A DNA stretch of 64,000 nucleotides from Oceanobacter mangrovi. Lineage in GTDB: Bacteria > Pseudomonadota > Gammaproteobacteria > Pseudomonadales > Oceanobacteraceae. The notes under the pieces are model-generated. The model was not told the origin of the DNA. It ran no database searches and worked only from the letters and a program-made list of their open reading frames with translations. Location of the stretch: positions 62,001 through 126,000 of the forward strand of contig NZ_JAHXZR010000010.1 in NCBI RefSeq assembly GCF_019740315.1, given 5' to 3'. Of the stretch, positions 43,490-51,645 are shown in pieces. Both the position numbers and the translations under genes were made by a program. Numbering within the stretch: the stretch's first letter is position 1; each line of letters starts with the position of its first letter.

Positions 43490-43843
43490 ATGAATGCTGA
43501 ATTTCTTACCAAATACGGTTATGATTTGTCGGACGACACCAGTACAATTCCCGCCCGCCAAATCGAACAGGTTTCTGATATGCGAATCAAATGCCCAAGC
43601 TGCCAGAAGGCCATGACTGTTTATAGCCGTGCGTCAGTTACTGATACCGTGAATACGGTGTATGCGCGTTGCCAGAACCATGAATGTGACCATGCTGGCG
43701 AATCGGCCACGTTTGATATTTGCTTCGGCCACTGGATCAGTGCCAAAGCGGCGGCGGCACAAATGACATTATCCCACCTGTTTGACCAGTTGCCCGCGGA
43801 TGAACGTCGGGCACTGGTTGCTGATTTGTCAGCCCGCGTCTAA
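43490..43843 (+). CDS. ogr: Ogr/Delta-type zinc-finger late activator
   Basis: 117 residues if started at 43490; the family usually starts at the second Met (43580, MRIKCPSCQKAM), giving 87 residues. Zinc ligands: CPSC and CQNHEC, then the typical GES.TFD pattern. P2 Ogr activates the late promoters through the RNA polymerase alpha subunit. Its 3' part is duplicated at 46150-46310. Confidence 0.85.
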   Translation: MNAEFLTKYGYDLSDDTSTIPARQIEQVSDMRIKCPSCQKAMTVYSRASVTDTVNTVYARCQNHECDHAGESATFDICFGHWISAKAAAAQMTLSHLFDQLPADERRALVADLSARV

Positions 43844-43904
43844 CTTCCTCCGTTCGTTCCCTCCAAGCTGCTGGTAATGTGATCCAGCAGCCAGAAAAAA
43901 CTAT

Positions 43905-44345
43905 TCAATCGTCTTTATCATCGCTTAGCATTACTTCTCGAATAGCTTTCCCAACTCTGGTTGTTGATAATAATTCCTCCAACCCTTCTATTAATGATTC
44001 CTTATCCTGGTATGACTTCGTTATTTCACCAATTGATATTTTGCACGGATATCCATCATCCGATATTTTAAACTCTGCCAATTCCTTTTCTGTACCAACT
44101 TCATCATTAAATGCACTCAAGAAAGTTGTGTTTATATATCTAGAACCAATACCTTGTGATATAATCACCTGAAACATATCCTTTTCCTTTGTGCCTTGCG
44201 TTATTCCAATAGAAACTGTTCCGGTAGTAGCTTCCTTAATCTGCCGGTTCAAGTCATCCAGAACTGCGTGAATTTCTTTAATATTTTCAGCAGCCTTATC
44301 AGCTTTTGAAAGCCCAATATCAAGAAATGATTTAAAGTCAGCCAT
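43905..44345 (-). CDS. Unknown partner protein of the EEP nuclease cassette
   Basis: 146 residues. A helical N-terminal half (KADKAAENIKEIHAVLDDLN) is followed by a beta-rich part (GTVSIGITQGTKEKDMFQVI) and an acidic end. Its start codon overlaps the nuclease stop (TAATG), so the two are one operon. Base composition is much AT-richer than the phage core. No known family; it may be a sensor, inhibitor or immunity partner. Confidence 0.65.
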   Translation of the reverse strand: MADFKSFLDIGLSKADKAAENIKEIHAVLDDLNRQIKEATTGTVSIGITQGTKEKDMFQVIISQGIGSRYINTTFLSAFNDEVGTEKELAEFKISDDGYPCKISIGEITKSYQDKESLIEGLEELLSTTRVGKAIREVMLSDDKDD

Positions 44346-45229
44346 TACATATCCCTCTTAATTCTTACCGATAAAGGCATGTGATCAAATTTATGTTTAG
44401 AGCTTAAAACTACGTCAGTCATTGCCGGAATATCCATTATAAGAGTCGAGCCATCACAATAGATCCAATCACCATTTTGAAGAAAGGCTTTTGAAAAGAT
44501 AACCTGATCAAACACATGCCACCTAGTTAACGCACCGCTTTTGTAGTAATAGCTACCCATAACCCTTTCATAATGAGGTAAATCTGACATTATCCTCCAA
44601 TATGGATTGTATAGCAGTTCATCTCTCTTCAAGACTAGCTCTCGATCCCTAGTTGCCATCAAACCATCAAAGATACATGCCGAAAATGGATCATCATTAT
44701 AGTCCCCCATCAAAATAACATACGGGGTACCATCTTTTGAGTTTTTAAAAACATCATGAGCCTCCACTTGCAAGTTCATAGCATATTCATATCTATCATT
44801 ACCATTTTCACCGCCCCTTATTTTTGATGGCCAATGAGATGCAAATATAACTAAAGGAACTTCAAAGCCACAAACTTTTATAGCAATTTTTTGAGCTATT
44901 TTCTTGGTTCTATTATTCTTAACATAAACAACATTCTCAAAAGCAAAATCATCTACCTTGCTGACATTGATTATATACATCAAATCAAAATTCGTTTGGC
45001 CAACTTTATTCACCCCAGAAACGAACCGATATCCATCAAATTTACAAACCGAACAGATATAATCATATGCATCATCATTTATCTCACACAGAGCTATAAA
45101 GTCTGCGCATTGATCTTTGATAAAATATTCAATCGTACGACATACAAATGCATATTCATCTTCTGATGGCTCAGTACTGGCCGCTGGACTTAGCGCTGTA
45201 TTCCACCAGACCAATTTCAATTCATCCAT
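44345..45229 (-). CDS. Endonuclease/exonuclease/phosphatase (EEP) family protein, accessory
   Basis: 294 residues carrying the EEP motif series: WWNTAL with N10, ALCEIN with E49, ASHWPSK with H132, MGDYNDDP with D176 and N178, and FDHMPLSVR with D282/H283. The set looks complete, so it should be an active metal-dependent phosphoesterase (nuclease or phosphatase). Read leftward, against portal and ogr, and AT-rich, it is a recent acquisition. It lies between portal/ogr and replication gene A, the place of tin and old in P2, a known defence hotspot. A defence role is inferred from context. Confidence 0.75.
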   Translation of the reverse strand: MDELKLVWWNTALSPAASTEPSEDEYAFVCRTIEYFIKDQCADFIALCEINDDAYDYICSVCKFDGYRFVSGVNKVGQTNFDLMYIINVSKVDDFAFENVVYVKNNRTKKIAQKIAIKVCGFEVPLVIFASHWPSKIRGGENGNDRYEYAMNLQVEAHDVFKNSKDGTPYVILMGDYNDDPFSACIFDGLMATRDRELVLKRDELLYNPYWRIMSDLPHYERVMGSYYYKSGALTRWHVFDQVIFSKAFLQNGDWIYCDGSTLIMDIPAMTDVVLSSKHKFDHMPLSVRIKRDM

Positions 45230-45439
45230 GCTTTACGCACTCCACACTTACTACCAAGCTCGATGAAAACTGAATCTTCGATCAATTCCAAATGCTACAC
45301 AACCCATCAGCCAATCGCGGCACACAAGAAACCACTAAGCATAGCCTGAAACTCTGCTCTCTAATCCAAAAAACGTCTTGTTACTGGCCAATCCGCCGTG
45401 CCACTATGACTCATTATTAAACCAATGGTCGAGAGTAAC

Positions 45440-45754
45440 ATGCCGCGTCATCACTACCAGCTCACATACTCCATAAGCCCCATAAACGATCAACGCCAAG
45501 CGGAAGCTCAAAAGGCAAGACGAGCAATCAAAGAATCCTCCCGGTTCACTAAGATCGAACACCTAGAAACAGTTGTTGTTGGTACATTGCTCTTGGAGGA
45601 GGAGAGTCAAAGTGATCGGAGACGGGAAGCACAAAAAGATATAACAAATCTCATCAGGGGTATGCTGATCAATGCAGAAGTCCTTCAGTATGTCTATGTC
45701 CACTGCAGTCTGATGGTTGATGGCCTTGGCAAGCACATGACCTTCGATTTTTAA
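45440..45754 (+). CDS. Duplicated accessory gene, copy 1
   Basis: 104 residues from ATG 45440 (GAGAG seven bases ahead, conserved in copy 2; an in-frame ATG lies 15 bases upstream). Protein MPRHHYQLTYSISPINDQRQ ... YVHCSLMVDGLG, alpha/beta, no signal peptide. Closely similar to 46420-46746 and followed by an identical type of terminator. Unknown family; compact ferredoxin-like fold possible. Confidence 0.7.
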   Translation: MPRHHYQLTYSISPINDQRQAEAQKARRAIKESSRFTKIEHLETVVVGTLLLEEESQSDRRREAQKDITNLIRGMLINAEVLQYVYVHCSLMVDGLGKHMTFDF

Positions 45755-45759
45755 ACAAA

Positions 45760-45784
45760 AGCCCGGCAACCGCCGGGCTTTTTT
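45760..45784 (+). terminator. Terminator of accessory copy 1
   Basis: AGCCCGGC-AACC-GCCGGGCT followed by five T. The same stem closes copy 2 at 46769. Confidence 0.9.
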
Positions 45785-45792
45785 GTGTTGTA

Positions 45793-45942
45793 TCACACCC
45801 TCTGTTCTACCAGATCCAACAGGAACAACAGGCCCAATACGTCGCTATCCGTTAGCAGCAGGTCTTGCCCTGGTGCCTTACTTGCCATCAGGTTTTTAAA
45901 TAATCCAATCAACGCGGTAGCGATCTCTGTTTGCAGGTTCAT
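45793..45942 (-). CDS. Small unknown protein, 49 aa
   Basis: From ATG 45942 (ACGAGGG site ahead) the frame gives MNLQTEIATALIGLFKNLMA ... LLFLLDLVEQRV, two amphipathic-hydrophobic stretches. Lies between the two copies of the duplicated accessory gene, read leftward. Low support beyond the ribosome site. Confidence 0.4.
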   Translation of the reverse strand: MNLQTEIATALIGLFKNLMASKAPGQDLLLTDSDVLGLLFLLDLVEQRV

Positions 45943-46139
45943 AAAATGACCCTCGTTGTTAATGTTTCGCCAAACTACCGCGCTGATGGTTCCCCTGTCG
46001 CTAGACGAACTCGTCATTTTGATGGTGCTTGCGGTTCCGCTTCTTCCACGATTGCCGTCAGAATCTGCTGCTGTTGCTACAACTCTCTCTGATCTGTTTT
46101 TGACTAGCAGGTTTTGTTCATCGCCTTATTTCTGCACCG

Positions 46140-46310
46140 GTTATACCCGCCAAAGCGGCGGCGGCACAAATGACGTTATCCCACTTGTTTGACCAATTGC
46201 CTGCTGATGAGCGACGGGTGCTGGTTGCTGATTTGTCGGCTCGCTGCTAAGTCCCTTCAATCCCTCCTTCCATGCTGCTAGTGATGTGATCCAGCAGCCG
46301 GAAACACTAG
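46140..46310 (+). pseudogene. Duplicated 3' end of ogr plus downstream DNA
   Basis: Closely matches 43731-43890: the codons for CGG CGG CGG CAC AAA run, SHLFDQLPADER and the stop region, then the GTGATCCAGCAGCC trailer. The zinc-finger half is absent, so no Ogr product is made. Shows that ogr 3' end and the following accessory gene were duplicated together. The stretch 45943-46419 holds no other gene. Confidence 0.85.
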
Positions 46311-46419
46311 GCGGCAGAAAGGGTCAAACTATCTCCTATCCAGCAAGAAATACCATATTGCTACTGGCCCTGCTGCTGTGTAATTCTGGCTCATTATTAA
46401 GCCAATGATCGAGAGTAAC

Positions 46420-46746
46420 ATGCCGTACCGTCACTACCAGCTCACATACTCCATAAGCCCCAAAAACGCTCAATGCCAGGCAGAAGCTCAAAAGGCAAGA
46501 CGAGCAATCAAAGAATCCTCCCAGTTCACTAACGTCGACCACCTTGAAACAGTTGTTGTTGGTGAATTGTACTTGGCCCGCGATAGTCAATATGGTCAGA
46601 AACGGGAAGCACAAGAAGATATAGAAAATTTCATCACGGGTATCCTGAATGATGCCGAAGTCTTCAAGTACGTCCATGTCCACTGCAGTCTGATGGTTGA
46701 TGGTCTGGGTGAACACCTGCAGTTCACCGTTAAAGACGATTCTTAA
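46420..46746 (+). CDS. Duplicated accessory gene, copy 2
   Basis: 108 residues from ATG 46420, about two thirds identical to copy 1 (shared HYQLTYSISP, AEAQKARRAIKESS, HLETVVVG, VHCSLMVDGLG). The C terminus differs and is acidic (FTVKDDS). Divergence shows both copies have been kept under selection. Function unknown. Confidence 0.7.
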   Translation: MPYRHYQLTYSISPKNAQCQAEAQKARRAIKESSQFTNVDHLETVVVGELYLARDSQYGQKREAQEDIENFITGILNDAEVFKYVHVHCSLMVDGLGEHLQFTVKDDS

Positions 46747-46768
46747 ACCTCCGAACTGATCTGTTGAA

Positions 46769-46792
46769 AGCCCGGCCATTGCCGGGCTTTTT
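46769..46792 (+). terminator. Terminator of accessory copy 2
   Basis: AGCCCGGC-CATT-GCCGGGCT followed by T residues, between the rightward copy 2 and the leftward Rha gene, so it may act on both strands. Confidence 0.85.
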
Positions 46793-46797
46793 GTTTA

Positions 46798-47316
46798 TTA
46801 ACGGTTAGCCAGCACCTGACGGCCGATGTAGGCGGCGGTCAGTATGCGTTCATGGAGTTCATGCCGGGCTGGTGACTGTAGCGAGATTAACGCCGGTTGC
46901 AGTTGGGCGCGCCAGATTCGGTCTATCTCGGTGGCGTGGCTGGCCAGGCATACCAGGTTCTGTTGGCTGACGGCTCGCTGTTGTAGCTGTCGCTCCATGT
47001 CATCAAAGGCGTTGATGTAGGCCTCTCTGATTCGTTCTGCTTTTTTGCCGGTGAATCCCATCACCATGAAGAAAAACCCGTTTCGGGTGAGTTCATACAT
47101 GGGGCGGCGCTCGCCTTTGCTGTCCAAATATTCAACGCCCGCAAAATTGCGGGCGTTGAATTCAGGGCTGCAATTAATGCTACGAATCCGGCGCAGGACG
47201 TCGTCGTGACGTTTTCCAAACGCTTCAGCGATCTTAAGACTGGTTGTGGTAAGTTCGCCGTGTTGGGTGGTGACGGCTTGGGGTGGCAGGACTTGCTGCC
47301 AATTTTGAGTTGTCAT
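46798..47316 (-). CDS. Rha-family phage regulatory protein
   Basis: 172 residues. Rha motif region: LTTTSLKIAEAFGKRHDDVL, RRIRSINCSPEFNARNFAG, YELTRNGFFFMVMGFTGKKA, EAYINAFDDMER. Rha proteins interfere with growth of some hosts or regulate lysis/lysogeny. Overlaps the upstream Ash-like gene by four bases. Last gene of the leftward replication operon. Confidence 0.85.
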   Translation of the reverse strand: MTTQNWQQVLPPQAVTTQHGELTTTSLKIAEAFGKRHDDVLRRIRSINCSPEFNARNFAGVEYLDSKGERRPMYELTRNGFFFMVMGFTGKKAERIREAYINAFDDMERQLQQRAVSQQNLVCLASHATEIDRIWRAQLQPALISLQSPARHELHERILTAAYIGRQVLANR

Positions 47317-47594
47317 GCTGGATATCCTCGGATGATAAAAAGGTTATCCGCTCCATGTCGCCAAACATGGAGAGCGGAACCGTGCGGGTTGGCGAACCGG
47401 TCATCCAAGAGAACCCCGGCCAGCCCGAAGGCTGCCCACACGGCCCGCCCATAACTCAGGCGTAGCAGTGCACAGACACAAAAAAACCGCTGGAGGGCGG
47501 CTGGTGTCTCCAAGGATGATTTCGGGTCGCCAAACCCGGCCCCGGATTTTGCCGGGACTGAATCAGGGTAGGTCGTTCGGTCATTGGGTGTCAA
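47313..47594 (-). CDS. Ash/Icd-like conserved phage leader protein
   Basis: 93 residues including RFFCVCALLRLSYGRAVWAA and a GFGDPKSSLETPAALQ lead-in, a sequence seen upstream of regulatory genes in many P2/P4-type elements (annotated Ash or Icd-like). ATGA overlap with Rha. Because the DNA is unusually conserved in this class, it may also act as a structured RNA. Confidence 0.6.
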   Translation of the reverse strand: MTPNDRTTYPDSVPAKSGAGFGDPKSSLETPAALQRFFCVCALLRLSYGRAVWAAFGLAGVLLDDRFANPHGSALHVWRHGADNLFIIRGYPA

Positions 47595-47641
47595 CTCCTG
47601 TGGTTAGGCCCGCCAGATCGGCGGGCGGTTGGTGTTGCTTA

Positions 47642-48289
47642 TCAGACGCCCAGTTGTTTTAGCAGTTTGTTCACTGCTTCTGGCTGCATACCAGACTTGG
47701 CTTCTGTCATGGTGCAGCGTGTGGCCGGGTCGAACACCTGACGAATATTCAGGCGCGTTCCCTGTTTCCCTTGCTCGGTGGTGTATGCCTCTGCCTGCAA
47801 TACAAAACCCAGTCGAACGCCTGTCAATTCGTTGGCAATGGTGCATTGCTGGCCTTTGTCGTCTACGCCTGCCACCCAGTTAAAGCCCTTCAGCCCTGCC
47901 AGCCACAGCAGTGCATCCAGAAGTGCTGCCTGCCAGGTGCGCGAACCGTCACCCTTTTGAAAATACAGGTTCAGGTAATTAGCCTGCTGGCCGTCGTCTG
48001 TTTCGGTGTGGAACTCCAGCCCTTCAGAACGGTGGCCGGTGGCTGCTTTCACGTACTGGGCGCGCTTGATGGTCAGGACGTATGCGCCGCTCATGTCGAT
48101 GAACGGCATTTCCCCTGCTCGCTCTGCATTGGCTTCGTTCATGTTGTAGGCAAAGCCTGCCTGGTTGCTGTATCCCATTCCCATGCTTGCCGGTTGTTGT
48201 CCGTGGTCGGTGTGCTGCGGTGCATGGTGTGGCTGGCGCTGCTGCTGGTTATGCTGGGTGCCCATAGTGGTTTGTTGGTATCCGTTCAT
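47642..48289 (-). CDS. Replication-region protein, possible ssDNA-binding type
   Basis: 215 residues: a Gln/His-rich disordered N terminus (~1-45), then a beta-rich domain (GAYVLTIKRAQYVKAATGHR, FQKGDGSRTWQAALLDALLW). The plan recalls DUF669-type phage proteins near single-strand binding functions. Assignment is tentative. Overlaps the next small gene by four bases. Confidence 0.55.
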   Translation of the reverse strand: MNGYQQTTMGTQHNQQQRQPHHAPQHTDHGQQPASMGMGYSNQAGFAYNMNEANAERAGEMPFIDMSGAYVLTIKRAQYVKAATGHRSEGLEFHTETDDGQQANYLNLYFQKGDGSRTWQAALLDALLWLAGLKGFNWVAGVDDKGQQCTIANELTGVRLGFVLQAEAYTTEQGKQGTRLNIRQVFDPATRCTMTEAKSGMQPEAVNKLLKQLGV

Positions 48290-48480
48290 TTTCGTGGTGC
48301 TCGCTTCAGGTTGATATTGGTTCGGCCATTCGGGTGTTTGTTAAGCCCGTGGTTTTTGCGGTACTGGCTGGCCGGTATCTGTTCGATCTGTCCACCGGCG
48401 GCCATAAAGGCTGCGGTGGCTGCATTCATGGCGGCTCGTTCCACCGCTCTTGTTTGTGGTGTCAGTCGGTCGCGGCTCAT
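48286..48480 (-). CDS. Small basic protein in the replication operon
   Basis: 64 residues, basic (RTNINLKRAPRK at the end), Ala-rich helix (AVERAAMNAATAAFMAAGG). Start abuts the stop of the membrane/HTH gene. No family recognised. Confidence 0.6.
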   Translation of the reverse strand: MSRDRLTPQTRAVERAAMNAATAAFMAAGGQIEQIPASQYRKNHGLNKHPNGRTNINLKRAPRK

Positions 48481-49478
48481 TACACTGCCTCCAGTTGGTT
48501 AAGCACCTGGTACGGTTTACCAGGTGCTGGTTGTTGGATGATTCCCTGCTGCTCCAGCGCATGGCAGGCACGGCGGTATTTGGTGTTACTGATGGCCAGC
48601 TGCTCTTGTGCCTGGCGGCGGGTTGGTACGGTGCCTGTGGTGCGGATGTGCTGGCGCAATCTGCGCACGGCTTCCTGATCTCCCAGCGGTTCTGGTGTTG
48701 GTTCTGGTGTTGGTTCTGGTGTTCGTGTTGGTGCTTTGGTGTGGTCTGGTACTTGTGGCGGTTCGTTTTTAACTGGTGGCAATACTGGGTTTGGCTCTTG
48801 AACTTCGACTGGCTTGGCTACCAGCAGCAGTACCGCCAGCAGTGGCACCAGGTCGGTCAGTAGTGCAATGCCAAACCAAAGCAGGCCGCGGCGGTCACCC
48901 AGTGCCGCACCTGCTATGGTTGCCTGACTTGTCATGGCCGGTGCAGCGCCCTTTACGCTGTCGGCGGTGGTTTGTAGCTGGGCGATTTGTGCAGCGGCAC
49001 GGGCGCTGATCTGGTTGGCTTCGCGGGTCAGTTCACCGGCGCGCCAGTGATTGCCCCGGCTGCGTTCGGCGGCGGCTGTGGCCAGCAGATCGGCGGCGCT
49101 GGCCTGGTCCTGTTCGATTTGGCCCAGCATCAGTTTGGTGTTGGTGTCTGGTTCGGTTGGTTGCTGGTCTTGTACCCGGTGCTGGTAGGCGGCCTCGAAC
49201 CATGACGCGGTACCAGCCACGCTGATGGCCAGCAGTACCGCGCAGGTGAAACCGCTGGCAGCGGCCAGCCATGGCTGTTGGTGCCAGCGGTCGGCGGCCT
49301 GTGCGGCCAGTGCAAACTGGGCAACCACAAACAGCCCGCCCAGTGTTCCCAGTACCATGGTGGTGGCAGCCAGCCAGTTGCCTGGCTCTGGTGCAAATGA
49401 TGCGAACAGCTGAACTTCTGCCCAGGCACTCATGGCCACTGCCACGGCAATGATGGCTTTCAGTGTGATGATGTTCAT
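48480..49478 (-). CDS. Membrane protein with C-terminal winged helix
   Basis: 332 residues. Three membrane helices in ~1-105 (LKAIIAVAVAMSAWAEV, WLAATTMVLGTLGGLFVVAQ, SGFTCAVLLAISVAG), a soluble helical stretch, a fourth helix (FGIALLTDLVPLLAVLLLVA), a Pro-rich linker with PTPEPTPEP, and a C-terminal HTH (TGTVPTRRQAQEQLAISNTK). Tethers DNA-binding to the membrane. Same general layout as the early-operon protein at 15861-16601, though without visible sequence identity. Directly downstream of replication gene A. Confidence 0.7.
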   Translation of the reverse strand: MNIITLKAIIAVAVAMSAWAEVQLFASFAPEPGNWLAATTMVLGTLGGLFVVAQFALAAQAADRWHQQPWLAAASGFTCAVLLAISVAGTASWFEAAYQHRVQDQQPTEPDTNTKLMLGQIEQDQASAADLLATAAAERSRGNHWRAGELTREANQISARAAAQIAQLQTTADSVKGAAPAMTSQATIAGAALGDRRGLLWFGIALLTDLVPLLAVLLLVAKPVEVQEPNPVLPPVKNEPPQVPDHTKAPTRTPEPTPEPTPEPLGDQEAVRRLRQHIRTTGTVPTRRQAQEQLAISNTKYRRACHALEQQGIIQQPAPGKPYQVLNQLEAV

Positions 49479-49506
49479 TGGTTGGCCTCCTTAGATATTT
49501 GTCTCG

Positions 49507-51645
49507 TTAGTGGAACAATTCGGCTTGCTGGCCGCGTTTGGTGGTGGCTCTTTTCTGGTCTGTTTCGACTGGCACCGGTGGCCCCGAACAGTTATTGACA
49601 CCAGTCCAAGGCGGCGCTGTCGCGCCTTTAACAGCTGCTCGCGCTGCGCGCTGCGCTTCGGCCTTCGCTGCGCGTGCGGCCCTCTCCGCCTTGCGGCGTT
49701 CGCGGATGGCTTCGGCTTCTGATCGGGTGGCGTTGGGTATGCGTACCCATGTTTTAAAGCGGGTCTGAATGAACATTTCAGAACCGGCCAGGATGGCGTG
49801 AATACCGTGTTCTCTTTCGACCAGCTCGCCATAGGCGTTCTGAATAAACTTGGTGTCGGTGTAGTTGTATTCGTGGGTGATGATTTCGCCGCTGGTTTCG
49901 TCCACCTGTTCTTCAATGGCGGTCATAGCTTCTTCGGCGGTTTTGACGATGCGCCACAAACTGATCTTTCCGTTTTCTGCGCAGTATCGGCAGTACCATG
50001 CCCAGGCTTCTGCGGCGCTCTCTTGTGTCAGGCGCTCCACTTCTTCCACGGCGGTTCTGACCAGTGGCGGTAATTGGGCTATTTCATCAGCTGGCTGACG
50101 CGCCAGGCGGCGCAGTTCGCGCCATCCGGATACCTTCGGTCCGCCTACTTGCTGGAATTGTCTGATGCCGTTGCGGCTTGCCCAGACCACTACGGATTCG
50201 GCGGATGATTCCGCCGGTGTGCCGTATTCGTCGGCATCGATGTGTTCGCCGTCCACGTTTTTGCTGATGTATTTGGCCATGTACCCGGCCAGTGAATAGC
50301 TTTTTCCGGTCTTTGGATTGATGCCGGTTTTCATTTTTTCGACGACAAAGCGGTGCTCTACGGCGCCCCGTTCATTGCCGTCCACCTTCATGGCCTGTGC
50401 ATAAAAGGCGTTCAGCAAGTCTTGTGCATCGTCCGGGTGGATGTGCAAGGCAAGGTGCCAGTGTGGCGTGCCATCGTGGTGTGGTTCAGCTACACGGAAA
50501 CCAAAATAGCGCCAGTCGTGGCGGCAAGCCTTGGCGCGGAATTTATTCCATACGTCACAGAGGTAATCTTGTGCCTGACGGGCGGTGTAGCCTTTGAAGT
50601 TCGGGTTTCGATAACTGCCCTTAAAGCCACGCTGGTTGTGGGCGTGGTACTTGCTCGGGGTCGTCAGGGTGATTGCATAGCCTTCGTAACCCAGTTCCTG
50701 TGCCCAGATATCGAAACCGGCCAGGCGCACCATGAGTTCTGTTTTGCGAATGGATGGGTTGGCGTTGGATACAGCGGCCAGATCGGCCAGAGTGAACTGT
50801 TCACCGTCGTCATTTTCCAGCACGGTGTAGTCCATCATTTCCAGGTTGGCTTGCTTACGGCGGCGGTATTCGCGGCGGCCAAAGTCGCTGCAATAGATTG
50901 ACCTGGCCTTGTTTACAAATCCCAGATCACGGGTTATCCCTTCAATCCTGCGGGCGGATACGCTGCGGGTTTTACGGCGCCACCAGGCTTGATCCTGCAG
51001 TCGCATCAGGAGCGCACGACACTTTGCTGGTATGTCTGCCAGCTTTGATTCCATGCGCTCTAATTTTCTGCGCTGGCTGGCCATGGCCAGTTCCATTTTG
51101 CGGGTTTTCAATGCCGCTACCCGGTGTGACCAGCGCATGGTTTCCACCCGATTCAGCCATTTGATCAGGATGTTTTCTGCGGCTGTGATCTCGGCTGCCA
51201 GCTGATTGCACTGGGCTGACATATCTGAAATCAGGTCCAGTTCTTCCACCGGCTTGGTATCCAGCCCGTGATACGCCAGGACCGGTACCACGTTAACGGC
51301 GCTTTCTGGCATCCGGCCATTGCCCAGCATCCAGGCGCGCAACTCTGTGATGCACTTTTCAGCTTGTGCCTTGGCGTAGTCATTAACCAGCTCGTCGTTG
51401 TCTGATTGATCGACGCGGAAATCTCCGAACTTGAACTGTTTAATGATTGCGTCCAGGCGTTGGTTGGCGGCGCGGATGCCGCCGGTTTTGGCGGCTTTAA
51501 CGACTCGTTTCCAGTCGTGCATCAGTGGGACTTCAAATGCTGGGTACAGGGCGGCTACGCCTTCAGCCTGCTCAAGCCAGTAGGGTTTTGGCTTTGGCGC
51601 TATGGCTGACACCAGCGCCAGCGGGTTGGCGTTGCCGTCGCTCAT
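49507..51645 (-). CDS. A: Replication endonuclease gpA (HUH, rolling circle)
   Basis: 712 residues. HUH metal site in GTPHWHLALHIHPDD (~393) and paired tyrosines YMAKYISKN (~453), as in P2 gpA, which nicks the phage origin and covalently attaches to the 5' end. The last ~60 residues are Arg/Ala-rich (RRKAERAARAAKAEAQRAAR). Overlaps the zinc-ribbon gene upstream by four bases. Confidence 0.92.
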   Translation of the reverse strand: MSDGNANPLALVSAIAPKPKPYWLEQAEGVAALYPAFEVPLMHDWKRVVKAAKTGGIRAANQRLDAIIKQFKFGDFRVDQSDNDELVNDYAKAQAEKCITELRAWMLGNGRMPESAVNVVPVLAYHGLDTKPVEELDLISDMSAQCNQLAAEITAAENILIKWLNRVETMRWSHRVAALKTRKMELAMASQRRKLERMESKLADIPAKCRALLMRLQDQAWWRRKTRSVSARRIEGITRDLGFVNKARSIYCSDFGRREYRRRKQANLEMMDYTVLENDDGEQFTLADLAAVSNANPSIRKTELMVRLAGFDIWAQELGYEGYAITLTTPSKYHAHNQRGFKGSYRNPNFKGYTARQAQDYLCDVWNKFRAKACRHDWRYFGFRVAEPHHDGTPHWHLALHIHPDDAQDLLNAFYAQAMKVDGNERGAVEHRFVVEKMKTGINPKTGKSYSLAGYMAKYISKNVDGEHIDADEYGTPAESSAESVVVWASRNGIRQFQQVGGPKVSGWRELRRLARQPADEIAQLPPLVRTAVEEVERLTQESAAEAWAWYCRYCAENGKISLWRIVKTAEEAMTAIEEQVDETSGEIITHEYNYTDTKFIQNAYGELVEREHGIHAILAGSEMFIQTRFKTWVRIPNATRSEAEAIRERRKAERAARAAKAEAQRAARAAVKGATAPPWTGVNNCSGPPVPVETDQKRATTKRGQQAELFH

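Noticed and set aside
43879-44172. Rightward frame opposite the EEP partner gene
   Set aside because: Antisense to a coupled gene pair; Ser/Ile-rich composition follows from AT-rich DNA.
45943-46192. Rightward 78-codon frame at 45956-46192
   Set aside because: It crosses the out-of-frame ogr remnant and has no ribosome site; better explained as duplication debris.
48690-48730. GGTTCTGGTGTT direct repeats resembling a short repeat array
   Set aside because: They encode the PTPEPTPEP linker of the membrane/HTH protein and have no spacer structure, so not CRISPR.
47206-48863. Rightward frames opposite the Rha, Ash and replication-operon genes
   Set aside because: They lie antisense to a tightly packed coupled operon and encode Cys/Trp-rich nonsense-like sequence.
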